A stretch of 64,000 nt of DNA from Pseudoalteromonas sp. XI10 (GCF_001469895.1 NZ_LOPY01000026.1:62001-126000); one strand, 5' to 3'. Counted from the first letter of the stretch, positions 27,863 through 37,328 are shown. The notes: generated by a model from the letters alone, not told the origin. Program-made: numbers and translations.

Positions 27863-30106
27863 TTAATGATTAATGCTATTCATCATTTCGAGCTGTTTCA
27901 CAAACTGCTCAATTTGCTGGTTACCCGGTACCAAGCGGGCTAGGTTTCTGGCATAAAACAGTGCTTGGCTGTAGTTCTCTTCTGCCACATACCACTGCGC
28001 TAAACTGTAGCTGATATCTGGGTTATTGGGTGTTAGATTAAAAGCACGCTCAAGGGCTGATATTGCAGCTGGCATATTGCCTAAATCTTGTAATAGTAGC
28101 GCGTAGGTAAACTGATAGTTGGCATTCTCTTGCGCAAACTGCGCTGCTTTTTGTAAATGAGTAAGGGCGGTGTCTTTTTGTTTTGTGCGAATAAGGCTCA
28201 TAGCCAGGGCATAATGAATATCGCCGCTTTCTGCGTTAACGTTTAAGCCTTGTTTTAAGATAGCTTGTGCTGCTTTTTCATCGCCTTGATTTCGGTATAA
28301 ATCAGCTAAATTGACATAAGCAGGAGCAAAAATAGGCTCAACACTGATTGCTTGTAGATAATGTGCTTTAGCTTGCGATGGCTTTTGTAGTGTGAGTGCC
28401 AGATTACCTAAATTGGTATGGGAATAGCCACGCTCGGCTTGGTACTGTTGAATGCTTTTGTACTCATCAAGGGCTGCATTTAAGCGTTTGCTGTCTTGCT
28501 CATTAAGACCCGTAGGGAACGGCTGAGTTAACATACCTGCAAGTGCTCTTGCAGCTTCTGCTCTGATTGGTAAATGCTCATCATCTAAAAGCGGGTTTAA
28601 TAAACGCCAGCGCTGATTGATATCAAATGGCATAGCCGCTTCAATGGCTGCTTGGCGTTTTAATGGCTCGCTGTCTTTTACTGAGCGAGCAATCGCAACG
28701 ACAGCGTTGTTATCAGGGCTTGCGGCTAAACGGCTTAATGCTGAAGCGCGAATAATGTCAGGAAAGCCTTTATCTTGCACGATTTTGGTCAGCATGGTTG
28801 AGGCATTAGGTAAACGGTTATCGGCGGCATAAAACGCCTCAGAAAAATGCGCAGTGCCAAGGTGTTTTGAATTTGGATGCCAGTCTTTTATTTTGGCAAC
28901 CGCCCACTGCGGCGTCTTATCTTCATGGCAGCTATTACAAGCATTTGGGGCATTGGTTTTTAATGTTAAGTCTGGGCGTGGTACCCGAAAGCTGTGGTCG
29001 CGCCTTGCATCAACTTGCATATAGGTGGTGGCAGGCATATGACAATCAACACATTGGCTACCTTCACTTGCCACTTTATGACCGTGATGTTTCGGCGTAT
29101 CGAACACCTCTTGGCTATGACATTGCGTACAGGTTTGATTGCCCGGTAGCTTTAATTTACCCGAATGAGGGTTGTGACAGTTACTACAGGTAACCCCCGC
29201 ATTGAACATTTTACTTTGTAAAAATGAACCCCATACATAGTCTTCATCCCACACTTGACCATCAACATGATAAAGCTCAGGAGTGAGTAATGAGCCTTGA
29301 AAGCTTTGTAAAAAACTATGTGGGTCTTTGCGGTCATCAAGTTGTGAGCGGCGAGCATGACAGGTTGCACACACTTGCACTTGCTCGCTTTTTACTAGTG
29401 GCTGCACGCTTTGCATACTGCCATCGGCTTTTTGGGTAAAAAGCGGAGTTTGCTTTTTAATATTATGGGTAAAGCCCTTATCGGCAATACTGCTATCGCC
29501 ATCAGCCCATTTTAAATGAGCTTTTGGATCGCCATGACACGCTTTACAGCTCACGTTAATGCTTGAATAACTCGAATCAAAGCTATTCGTTTTAAGGTCA
29601 AATTGCTTTTTGAAATCAGTTGAGTGGCAATCGGCACACATGTGATTCCAGTTTTGGCCTTTTTGCGACCAGTGAAATAGGTCGTGTTTTTTCTGCTCAG
29701 GGTGCAGTACAAACCAGCGCTGGCCGCCTTGTGCTTTACTGCGCGAGTCCCATGCAAATGGAAACAGCTGAATGTGGCCTTTGCCCATATCAAACATGTA
29801 TTGCTGCAATGGCTCATAGCCAAATGTGTATAAAACCGGGTAGTCAGTTAGCTTGCCATCAAGGTTTGGCATGCTTATAAAAAGTTGTTGGTCTTGTTGA
29901 TAAAAGCGCGCTTGCTGGCCTTGGTAGTCAAGGGTTTGCTCATTGAAATTACCAAGCACTGTAGTGGGAGTGGCTTTTTCCATAGCATGAAAATGATGGG
30001 ATGTTTGCCAGTCCTCAACTTGGCTTTGATGACAGTTAATACACTGGGGTTCTGCAAACGCATTGAATGCGAAAAAGCTGCATAACAGCCAAGCCAATCT
30101 TATCAC
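27863..30106 (-). CDS. Exported octahaem c-type cytochrome with HEAT and TPR repeats
   Basis: A protein of about 747 residues with eight CxxCH haem sites: CINCH, CADCH, CKACH, CATCH, CSNCH, CTQCH, CVDCH and CNSCH, all within the first 400 residues. HEAT-like helices follow (ASALSRLAASPDNNAVVAIA and RAEAARALAGML), then four or so TPR units to the C-terminus (AYVNLADLYRNQGDEKAA; PDISYSLAQWYVAEENYSQA). I choose the GTG at 30106, because AAGGA lies eight bases before it and it yields a proper signal peptide (LAWLLCSFFAFNAFA); further GTG codons upstream lack this. Periplasmic electron transfer is sure; the redox partner and substrate are not known. It stands alone. Confidence 0.85.
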   Translation of the reverse strand: MIRLAWLLCSFFAFNAFAEPQCINCHQSQVEDWQTSHHFHAMEKATPTTVLGNFNEQTLDYQGQQARFYQQDQQLFISMPNLDGKLTDYPVLYTFGYEPLQQYMFDMGKGHIQLFPFAWDSRSKAQGGQRWFVLHPEQKKHDLFHWSQKGQNWNHMCADCHSTDFKKQFDLKTNSFDSSYSSINVSCKACHGDPKAHLKWADGDSSIADKGFTHNIKKQTPLFTQKADGSMQSVQPLVKSEQVQVCATCHARRSQLDDRKDPHSFLQSFQGSLLTPELYHVDGQVWDEDYVWGSFLQSKMFNAGVTCSNCHNPHSGKLKLPGNQTCTQCHSQEVFDTPKHHGHKVASEGSQCVDCHMPATTYMQVDARRDHSFRVPRPDLTLKTNAPNACNSCHEDKTPQWAVAKIKDWHPNSKHLGTAHFSEAFYAADNRLPNASTMLTKIVQDKGFPDIIRASALSRLAASPDNNAVVAIARSVKDSEPLKRQAAIEAAMPFDINQRWRLLNPLLDDEHLPIRAEAARALAGMLTQPFPTGLNEQDSKRLNAALDEYKSIQQYQAERGYSHTNLGNLALTLQKPSQAKAHYLQAISVEPIFAPAYVNLADLYRNQGDEKAAQAILKQGLNVNAESGDIHYALAMSLIRTKQKDTALTHLQKAAQFAQENANYQFTYALLLQDLGNMPAAISALERAFNLTPNNPDISYSLAQWYVAEENYSQALFYARNLARLVPGNQQIEQFVKQLEMMNSINH

Positions 30107-30196
30107 TGAATAAATCCTTTTTATTTTTACCACATGCACTTAGAGTTATATCAGTTTGTTGCTGATAAGCAAAGTCGGCTTATTAAAACGAGGGTG

Positions 30197-30222
30197 TAAA
30201 AAAGCCCGAGAAATTCGGGCTT
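30197..30222 (-). terminator. Terminator of ThrE-like exporter gene
   Basis: Minus-strand stem AAGCCCGA / TCGGGCTT with a short loop, followed by TTTTAC, seven bases past the stop codon. Confidence 0.88.
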
Positions 30223-30228
30223 AGTAAG

Positions 30229-31509
30229 TTATAAACTTTTCTTCGGTGGCAGCGCGACGTTAGCAAAGATAAGCCCCGCCACTAATGACATGAAAATCAA
30301 AAAGGTTTGTTGGCCAATATGGTCTGCATAAACGAAATCTTGGCCTTCAATTAGTGAGTTTAAGCCAATATAGGTTTTACTACCTGGTACCAATACGATC
30401 AAGCCTTGCATAGCTACAATGGAGGCTGGCGCATTAACAACGCGATTGAATAAGTTGCTAAAAACGCCCACGGCTAATGCGCCTACAAATGTGCCTAATG
30501 TGTAGTCTAGGTACATGGCTGAACCAATACTTGTCCCATACGCTATAAAGCCAGATGCAATAGACCAAACAGCATGCTTTAGCTTGGTTCTAAAAATCAC
30601 GATTAGGCTGCTACATAGCATGAATATAGCTAGCCAAGCCGTCCATTTAGGTAAAGGCTCGGGTTGCACAAAGTCGCTTTGGCCAAAAATAGCAAAACCA
30701 ATGCCGATACCAATAAAAGCACCAAAATAGAGCTTAAACAGCAGCATGAATGAGTCCATCACCCGAGCGGTACCAGATACTAAATGTCTTGCTGCTAACT
30801 CTGCTAAACCTAGGGCTAATGCTAAGCCGGGAATAAATACAATGATGGCAGAAAGTACCACCAGTCGTATGTTAATTTGGGCATCAATATAGACACTAAT
30901 AGCACAGGCTATAATCGCCGATACAATGGCTACTAATGGTTCAAGCATATGGGCAACACGTTTAGAGCGTGTTGACCAAAGTACAAATAAATACACCACT
31001 AAGGTAATAAGTGCTGACCAAAATACATCATTCCAGCTAGTACCCATTAACATGGCAAATGCACCACCCGAAGTCGCAAACGCAACGCCAGTCATAAATT
31101 TATTATATGGGTTTGGCATGGTGTAAATAATATCGAGCTGTTGATCGACTTCTTGTAGTGTCAGCTCGCCATTAAGCATTTTGTTTACTAAGTCATCGGT
31201 ATCTGCCAGCGAACCTAAGTCATGATCGCCCGGATCAACACGCGCAACATGGGTGTACTCTTCTTCATGGCCATCTGTCCAGATCACAAATGTCACTGAT
31301 GTTGGTGACATAACAAAAGATGATTTCAAACCGAGGTAAGTCGCAACTTCCATTAAGTGCGCTTCTAGTCGGTATGCAGGTGTACCGTATTTATGAAGCA
31401 TTTTGCCAAGCTTCACGATAAATTTTCGTTTTTCAGTAAACGTTGCGGTTTTCAAAGGCGTTTTGAACCAAAGGTTAAATTGTTCAGTTAAGGATAGACC
31501 AAAATTCAA
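30229..31509 (-). CDS. Threonine/serine exporter family protein (ThrE, fused two-domain form)
   Basis: A 426-residue inner-membrane protein. The N-terminal part (about 25-270) is the DUF1212/ThrE domain, opening with FIVKLGKMLHKYGTPAYRLE and with about five membrane segments; the C-terminal part (about 290-420) is the ThrE_2 domain with about five more, including FNRVVNAPASIVAMQGLIVL. Both halves in one chain match full-length ThrE of Corynebacterium, which exports threonine and serine. The start is a TTG at 31509 without a clear ribosome site, so the true start is unsure. A perfect 11-bp inverted repeat lies just before it and may control it. Confidence 0.85.
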   Translation of the reverse strand: MNFGLSLTEQFNLWFKTPLKTATFTEKRKFIVKLGKMLHKYGTPAYRLEAHLMEVATYLGLKSSFVMSPTSVTFVIWTDGHEEEYTHVARVDPGDHDLGSLADTDDLVNKMLNGELTLQEVDQQLDIIYTMPNPYNKFMTGVAFATSGGAFAMLMGTSWNDVFWSALITLVVYLFVLWSTRSKRVAHMLEPLVAIVSAIIACAISVYIDAQINIRLVVLSAIIVFIPGLALALGLAELAARHLVSGTARVMDSFMLLFKLYFGAFIGIGIGFAIFGQSDFVQPEPLPKWTAWLAIFMLCSSLIVIFRTKLKHAVWSIASGFIAYGTSIGSAMYLDYTLGTFVGALAVGVFSNLFNRVVNAPASIVAMQGLIVLVPGSKTYIGLNSLIEGQDFVYADHIGQQTFLIFMSLVAGLIFANVALPPKKSL

Positions 31510-31512
31510 TAA

Positions 31513-31539
31513 GATATAGTCTAATAGCTAGACTATATC
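31513..31539. promoter_or_regulatory. Perfect 11-bp inverted repeat upstream of ThrE-like gene
   Basis: GATATAGTCTA (31513-31523) and TAGACTATATC (31529-31539) flank ATAGC. It begins four bases upstream of the TTG start and has no T run, so an operator or leader hairpin is more likely than a terminator. Confidence 0.6.
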
Positions 31540-31604
31540 GCTTAAATTGACCAGCGCGATTTTAGCGACAAAAGCCGCTATGTCTAGTGTTATTTACGGC
31601 AAAA

Positions 31605-32825
31605 TTACTTATTTTTAGCTTCAATCCACTGCGCCATGTATTGGGTCGAACGCATGGTGTGATGTTTGAGCATTTGGCCGGTAAAATTTTGCTGTCTATG
31701 CTGCGCTAATGACTCACTAATGGCGGTGATTTTAGCGATTAACTGCGACTGAAGTTTTGATTTATCATAATATTTTTGCAATAACTGCTGGCCATTTTGC
31801 TGTGCCTGAGTAAATAACGCTTCATCTTGATAAAGCGCCACTGCTGCATCAGCAAATTGCTGTGCATCTTCACAGATTGCGCCTGACCAAGGCTCATCTT
31901 GATGCATGCCTTCACTGCCAATAGGAGTTGTTACGCTCGGCGTTTGCATGATCATCGCTTCGAGTAACTTACCCTTAATACCAGCCCCAAAACGCAGTGG
32001 CGATAAACATACTCGGGCATCTTCCATTACTTGATAAGCATCATCAGCCCAGCCTTTGATTAAGAAGCCGGTTTTTGGGTTGTTAAGCGCTGTTGCCTTT
32101 GGTGGTGGGTAAGAGCCATAAATGTGGAGTTCGGCATCGGGTAATTGTTTGCGGATCAGCGGCCAAATCTGTTGTAAGTACAACACTGCATCCCAGTTTG
32201 GCGCATGACGAAAATTACCAATGGTCATAAAGTGTTTGCGCTCAGCAAATGTTTTCGTGCTGGTGGGGATATGCTGCAAATCGACCAAAAATGGTAGGTG
32301 GTGAAGTAGGGCGTTATCTACTTTGAAAACGTCATTGAGTAGCTGCATCTCGTAATGCGAGATAATTAAGCTGATGTCTGAGCGTAAAATAGCGGCGATT
32401 TCTCGCTTGGCAATATCGCTGTGTAAATCACTATGGCTGAACTCTCTACCTGCTTTATGAGCGTCGTGACGGGCATTTCTTAGACACTGTAAATCTTCGG
32501 TATCGAGAATTTTAAGTGCGTTAGGGCAGTATTTGTCGACTCGCCAACCAAACTGTTCTTCCATCATAAAGCGGTCAAACATCACAATATCAGGGTTATA
32601 CGCTTGTACGTACTCGTCAAAACTAGAGCAGTTTAATGCAATTACTTGTGTAGTAATGCCATCTTCGCTGAGATCCACCATGTGTTCGGTTTTTTGCGCA
32701 GGGCTTGCAAATTCGACTTGCCAGTTTTCTGCACGAAAGGCGCGCAGGAGTGACATCATGTGGGTGCCGGCTGCCGACGAATTAGGCTCAGGCCATACAT
32801 AGCCGATCACTAACACTTTTTTCAT
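31605..32825 (-). CDS. Glycosyltransferase, GT-B fold (family 4/1-like)
   Basis: A 406-residue cytoplasmic enzyme. The N-terminal Rossmann part opens MKKVLVIGYVWPEPNSSAAG; the C-terminal donor-binding part has TIGNFRHAPNWDAV and the E-x7-E-like region LRFGAGIKGKLLEAMIMQTP near residues 287-306. These are typical of GT4-type transferases that move a sugar from a nucleotide donor. Its ATG overlaps the end of the upstream LacI gene by four bases, so the two are translationally coupled. No other polysaccharide genes are nearby. The acceptor is unknown. Confidence 0.82.
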   Translation of the reverse strand: MKKVLVIGYVWPEPNSSAAGTHMMSLLRAFRAENWQVEFASPAQKTEHMVDLSEDGITTQVIALNCSSFDEYVQAYNPDIVMFDRFMMEEQFGWRVDKYCPNALKILDTEDLQCLRNARHDAHKAGREFSHSDLHSDIAKREIAAILRSDISLIISHYEMQLLNDVFKVDNALLHHLPFLVDLQHIPTSTKTFAERKHFMTIGNFRHAPNWDAVLYLQQIWPLIRKQLPDAELHIYGSYPPPKATALNNPKTGFLIKGWADDAYQVMEDARVCLSPLRFGAGIKGKLLEAMIMQTPSVTTPIGSEGMHQDEPWSGAICEDAQQFADAAVALYQDEALFTQAQQNGQQLLQKYYDKSKLQSQLIAKITAISESLAQHRQQNFTGQMLKHHTMRSTQYMAQWIEAKNK

Positions 32826-33829
32826 TGACTTGAATCTCGTATTTTTAAGTTAACATCCACCAAGGTGCGAACTGGCGGTGTTGATTTATCTAATAGTTCT
32901 TTTAGCACCTGACAGGTGCGTTTACCGATTTCATCGGCATTAATGGCGATGGTTGAAAGGGAAGGCAACATTAAGCGCGAATCTTCTAGGTCATCAAAGC
33001 CAATAACTTTAATGTCTTTACCAGGCTCTAGGCCGTGTTGGCGCATAGCTTCAATCGCGCCATAAGCAATCACATCATTAAAACAGACAATTGCTTTGGT
33101 ATTTGGCGCTTGTTTTATAAGGGTATTAAAGGCTTCTCGGCCTCCTTGGCGGTTTGTCGGCGCCTGAATAACCAGTTTTTCGTCAGTAATATTAAATTGC
33201 TCAAGCGCAGCTAAAAAGCCACTTAAGCGCTCATGGTAATCAGATATTTCTGCGGTGCCGCCTAAAAATGCTACTTCTTCTATGCCTTGCGATAAAATAT
33301 GGCTGGTCGAAATGTGTGTGCCTTTTTTGTTATCAGGCAAAATACACGGCGCAGCTGAAAACGGAATTTCACGCATGATATTAATAACCGGAAAACCACT
33401 ATTTATTAAATCATCTTGCCACTGTTGCTCAGTCCCCGGTGCCGGACACATAATAAACGCCGATACGTTGTATTCTTTTAGGGTTTTCACCACTTGAGTT
33501 TGCCTTTCGACACACTCCGCAATATTCACCAGCATTGGCAGCATGCCAAGCTCAAAGATGTGTTTTTCGAGACCAACAGCAAGCTGAGCTGAATACGGGT
33601 TGGTTAAGTCATTTATAACCAACGCGACTAGGTTTGAGCGCTTGCTACGAAGTGCTGCAGCATCGCGGTTATACACATAGCCAAGCTTATCAATGGCAGC
33701 CAGTACTTTTTCTTTACTTTTTTTACTGACCTTATCACTGTTGGTAAGGACCAAAGACACGGTTGATTTTGAAACTTGTGCTTGTTCAGCTACATCCCAA
33801 ATTGTGACTTTGCCTGTCGATTTTTTCAT
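32822..33829 (-). CDS. LacI-family regulator, coupled to a glycosyltransferase gene
   Basis: A 335-residue repressor from the ATG at 33829; a TTG start four codons earlier is possible. The helix-turn-helix is VTIWDVAEQAQVSKSTVSLV (residues about 8-27), the hinge NRDAAALRSKRSN, and the sensor domain ends with VIGFDDLEDSRLMLPSLSTI. Its stop overlaps the glycosyltransferase start (ATGA-type), and it is divergent from an S9 peptidase. No repeated operator stands out in the divergent region, so the target genes are open. Confidence 0.9.
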   Translation of the reverse strand: MKKSTGKVTIWDVAEQAQVSKSTVSLVLTNSDKVSKKSKEKVLAAIDKLGYVYNRDAAALRSKRSNLVALVINDLTNPYSAQLAVGLEKHIFELGMLPMLVNIAECVERQTQVVKTLKEYNVSAFIMCPAPGTEQQWQDDLINSGFPVINIMREIPFSAAPCILPDNKKGTHISTSHILSQGIEEVAFLGGTAEISDYHERLSGFLAALEQFNITDEKLVIQAPTNRQGGREAFNTLIKQAPNTKAIVCFNDVIAYGAIEAMRQHGLEPGKDIKVIGFDDLEDSRLMLPSLSTIAINADEIGKRTCQVLKELLDKSTPPVRTLVDVNLKIRDSSQ

Positions 33830-33991
33830 TTTTATTAGCAAAAAGTGGCGAATAGAGTGCTTTTATTTTAGCGTAATTTAGCTGTTTAAGTCACTGATTG
33901 GCTGCCAAAAGGGTCGAAACTCTTTATGAAATGCTGCAAACATGTTCTACTTGTTTACAGAATCGAAAATAAAAACGAAAAAGGAACGAAC

Positions 33992-36445
33992 ATGAAAGCA
34001 TTTAAACTGCTTTTTGCGCTAGTTATTGGCGCAGCTGTTTGCACACCCAGTTTTGCTAATCAAGGTTATCAAACGCCATCGCCCGCACTGGCTGCTGTGG
34101 TTGACGCTAAGCTTGCACCGAATAGTTATTTATCGAATGATGGCCAGTGGCTGGCGTTATTTGATAGAAAACGCATCGATACCTTACAAGACTTAGCCAA
34201 AGAAGAGTTGAAACTTGCGGGTATTAAGCTTAATCCTGCTAATTTTTCGCGCTCACGAGTGCGTAATAAGTTTACATCTTTAGTGCTTAAGCATGTCGAA
34301 ACCGGTTCTGAAATTGTTGTATCAGGTTTGCCAAATGGCATTTTACGCTCACCAAGTTGGTCAAGCGATAGTCAATACTTGGCGTTTGTGGTTGAACAAG
34401 CATCGAGTGCTAACTTATGGGTGTATAATGTAAGTACTAAGCAAGCCCGCCAGTTAAGTGATACACCTCTCAATTCAGTGTTAACGCGCACGCCTTATAC
34501 TTGGTTGCCAGATAGCAGCGCCATTGTAGCTAATGCAGCGGTCAATATTGGTAAAGCACGTATCAGCAACGACAGCTCGCAGATTGTGCCAGTTATTCAG
34601 CAAAGTAGTGGTGAAAAAGCGCCTGCGCGTACTTATCAAAACTTACTAACTAGCCCATATGATGAAGCACAATTTAAGTTTTTTGCGCAAAGCCAGCTGA
34701 CTTATATTCCGCTTAGTGGTCAAGGCCAACCAATTGGTCAACCGGGCTTAATTAAATCGTTTTCGGTCTCACCTGATTCAACCAATATTTTGGTTGGCAT
34801 GATTGATGAGCCTTTTTCTTATCAAGTGCCTTACAGCCGATTTGCTGCAACTTGGCAAATTTGGGGAATGCGTGGCTATACGCTTGCAGAGCTTGCGAAG
34901 CAGCCTTTAGCAGATAACATTCCACAAGGTTATGACAGTGTGCGTACTGGTCGCCGCGAATTTCAATGGCGAGCAGATCAAGGCGCTGAAGTAATTTGGG
35001 CAGAAGCACAAGACGGCGGTGATATGAAAACCGACGTGCCATATCACGATTACCTTTATAGCCTAAGAGCACCATTTAAACGTGATCCTAAGTTATTTGC
35101 TAAAGTTGAACGCCGTTTTGATTCAATTACTTGGGGCAACGGTAATGTTGCTTTGTTATCTGAATGGCGCTTTAGCGACCGACAAGTTCGCACATTTGTT
35201 ATTCAACCGCGTAATGCAGATAAAAATCGCGTGTTATTTTCTGAGCGCAGCTATAACGATGCCTACAAAAACCCAGGTTACCCAATTTATGAAAAAAATG
35301 ATTTAGGCGCTGATGTATTAAAAGTTGTTGGCGGGCGTTATCTTTTCTTACGCGGTAAGGGTGCATCTGAAAAGGGCAATATTCCGTTTTTAGACCGTTA
35401 TGATGTAAAAACTAATACCACAACACGCGTTTGGCAATCAGAAGCGCCATACTATGAGCGTGTGCGTGCCATGCTTGATGATGAAGGCGAGCGTTTAATT
35501 ACGATTCGCGAATCTAAAACTGAGCAACCTAACTTCTTTATTCGCGACCTCGACGATAAAACACTGACTCAACTTACGACTTTTGAGCACCCTTATCCAG
35601 AGTTTAAAGGGGTGACTAAAGAGCTAATTCGATACAAGCGTGATGATGGTGTTGAGCTTAGTGGTACGCTTTATTTACCTCCGGGTTATGATTCAACTCA
35701 AGGCCCGTTACCGGTTTTAATGTGGGCTTATCCGCTTGAATATAAAGATAAAGCCGTTGCATCACAAGTGCGTGAATCGCCGTATGAATTTACCTATATC
35801 GGTTATTGGGGGCCGATGCCTTATCTTGCAAAAGGTATTGCTGTATTTGACGACCCGAAAATGCCAATTGTGGGTGTTGATGGTAAAGAGCCAAACGATT
35901 TATTCCGTGAGCAGCTGGTGGCAAGTGCTAAGGCTGCGGTAGATGTACTTGTTGAAAAAGGTGTGGCCGATAAAGATAACATTGCCATTGCAGGTCACTC
36001 TTATGGTGCCTTTATGGTGGCGAATTTATTAGCGCACAGCGATTTATTTAAAACCGGTATTGCCCGCAGTGGTGCTTACAACCGCACCCTAACGCCATTT
36101 GGTTTCCAAGGTGAAGAACGTGACTTTTGGCAAGCGCAAGATGTGTACTCGGCAATGTCACCGTTTTTCCACGCTGAAAAAATCAATGAGCCTATGCTGA
36201 TGATCCACGGTCAAGAAGATCCTAACTCGGGTACCTTCCCAATGCAAAGTGAGCGTATGTACGCTGCATTAAAAGGCCTAGGTAAGGAAGCCCGCTTAGT
36301 GATGTTACCTTATGAGGCACATGGCTATCGCGCTCGTAAGAGCTTGCTGCATGTACTTTGGGAGCAAGAGCAGTGGTTAGATAAATACTTATTAAGTGAC
36401 GAAAAACCCGCAGAGCCAGTTGCCGCTGAAGGTGTCACTCAGTAA
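33992..36445 (+). CDS. Exported S9-family peptidase, glutamyl endopeptidase (S9D)-like
   Basis: An 817-residue serine peptidase from the ATG at 33992, which has AAGGAA at the proper distance and gives the signal peptide LLFALVIGAAVCTPSFA; a start at 33926 lacks this. Residues about 30-540 form the propeller, the rest the alpha/beta hydrolase domain. The triad is Ser670 (AGHSYGAFMV), Asp743 (HGQEDPNSG) and His777 (EAHGYRA). The block RSGAYNRTLTPFGFQGEERD is characteristic of the S9D group that includes plant chloroplast glutamyl peptidase. Glu specificity is inferred from this likeness only. Confidence 0.9.
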   Translation: MKAFKLLFALVIGAAVCTPSFANQGYQTPSPALAAVVDAKLAPNSYLSNDGQWLALFDRKRIDTLQDLAKEELKLAGIKLNPANFSRSRVRNKFTSLVLKHVETGSEIVVSGLPNGILRSPSWSSDSQYLAFVVEQASSANLWVYNVSTKQARQLSDTPLNSVLTRTPYTWLPDSSAIVANAAVNIGKARISNDSSQIVPVIQQSSGEKAPARTYQNLLTSPYDEAQFKFFAQSQLTYIPLSGQGQPIGQPGLIKSFSVSPDSTNILVGMIDEPFSYQVPYSRFAATWQIWGMRGYTLAELAKQPLADNIPQGYDSVRTGRREFQWRADQGAEVIWAEAQDGGDMKTDVPYHDYLYSLRAPFKRDPKLFAKVERRFDSITWGNGNVALLSEWRFSDRQVRTFVIQPRNADKNRVLFSERSYNDAYKNPGYPIYEKNDLGADVLKVVGGRYLFLRGKGASEKGNIPFLDRYDVKTNTTTRVWQSEAPYYERVRAMLDDEGERLITIRESKTEQPNFFIRDLDDKTLTQLTTFEHPYPEFKGVTKELIRYKRDDGVELSGTLYLPPGYDSTQGPLPVLMWAYPLEYKDKAVASQVRESPYEFTYIGYWGPMPYLAKGIAVFDDPKMPIVGVDGKEPNDLFREQLVASAKAAVDVLVEKGVADKDNIAIAGHSYGAFMVANLLAHSDLFKTGIARSGAYNRTLTPFGFQGEERDFWQAQDVYSAMSPFFHAEKINEPMLMIHGQEDPNSGTFPMQSERMYAALKGLGKEARLVMLPYEAHGYRARKSLLHVLWEQEQWLDKYLLSDEKPAEPVAAEGVTQ

Positions 36446-36460
36446 TTAGTAAAATATTAA

Positions 36461-36488
36461 AAATCCCCGCCTTATAGCGGGGATTTTT
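36461..36488 (+). terminator. Terminator of S9 peptidase gene
   Basis: Ten-bp stem AAATCCCCGC / GCGGGGATTT with loop CTTATA, then TT, 15 bases past the stop. Confidence 0.9.
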
Positions 36489-36640
36489 GTATTGAGCACT
36501 CGCTTATAATAAAGCCTCTTAAGGGCTAGCGTAAACTATACTCTCAAATGTGTGTTTATAACTCTGTTAGCAATCGCGTGTTTGTTTGCTTATTTAAGTG
36601 AATGTGATTTAATCGCTTTCTCTTTTTAAGCAATAAACAT

Positions 36641-37270
36641 GTGATTGCATTTATGCTCGATTTAGCAGTACTCGCGGTTTTTATTCCGACCTTTTTCTTT
36701 GTTTCTATTACACCTGGTATGTGTATGACGCTCGCTATGACGTTAGGGATGAGTGTAGGCGTCAGACGTACGCTGTGGATGATGGTCGGCGAGGTGTTAG
36801 GCGTTGCTACGGTAGCCATTGCTGCGGTGATAGGGGTTGCCAGTATTATGCTTAATTACCCTGAGTTATTTGCCTTTTTAAAATACTTAGGTGGTGCGTA
36901 CTTAATTTACCTAGGGGTTAATATGTGGCGCGCTAAAACCAGCTTTAAACCTAACGATGATACACAGCAGCAAATTGGTCGTGGGCAATTGTTTTCGCAG
37001 GGTTATATTACTGCCATTGCAAACCCAAAAGGGTGGGCATTTATGATTTCTTTACTCCCTCCGTTTATTAATGTTGATTTAGCGGTTGCTCCTCAGCTTG
37101 CGGTATTAGTGAGCATTATCATGCTGAGCGAATTTATCTGTATGTTGATTTACGCAACAGGCGGTAAAAGCTTAAGGCTGTTTTTGGATAAAGGCGATAA
37201 TGTGAAGTGGTTAAATCGTATTGCTGGCGCGCTAATGATGTGCGTGGGCGTTTGGCTGGCGCTAGGTTAA
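36641..37270 (+). CDS. LysE/RhtB-family amino-acid exporter
   Basis: A protein of up to 209 residues with about six membrane segments. The N-terminal FFFVSITPGMCMTLAMTLGM and the later YITAIANPKGWAFMISLLPPF are the LysE-family hallmarks (PGP-like turn and NPK motif). Two starts are possible: GTG at 36641 or ATG at 36653; neither has a strong ribosome site. Members export basic or neutral amino acids or homoserine lactone. The convergent LysR gene is not its usual partner, since it faces the other way. Substrate unknown. Confidence 0.88.
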   Translation: MIAFMLDLAVLAVFIPTFFFVSITPGMCMTLAMTLGMSVGVRRTLWMMVGEVLGVATVAIAAVIGVASIMLNYPELFAFLKYLGGAYLIYLGVNMWRAKTSFKPNDDTQQQIGRGQLFSQGYITAIANPKGWAFMISLLPPFINVDLAVAPQLAVLVSIIMLSEFICMLIYATGGKSLRLFLDKGDNVKWLNRIAGALMMCVGVWLALG

Positions 37271-37279
37271 TACTAATTT

Positions 37280-37318
37280 GGATAATACCCATCCGAATAC
37301 GGCAAATGGGTATTATCC
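37280..37318. terminator. 13-bp hairpin between convergent LysE and LysR genes
   Basis: A perfect stem GGATAATACCCAT / ATGGGTATTATCC with a 13-base loop. The T run after it is very short in both directions, so it may be a weak bidirectional terminator or a dispersed intergenic repeat. Confidence 0.6.
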
Positions 37319-37328
37319 TTGTAGCGTC

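Noticed and set aside
31513..31539. Riboswitch or attenuator for the ThrE gene
   Set aside because: There is only one short palindrome, with no leader peptide, alternate stem or T run to support such a device.
35082..35306. Small plus-strand frames inside the S9 peptidase gene
   Set aside because: They are out of frame with a well-supported gene and lack ribosome sites and recognisable protein features.
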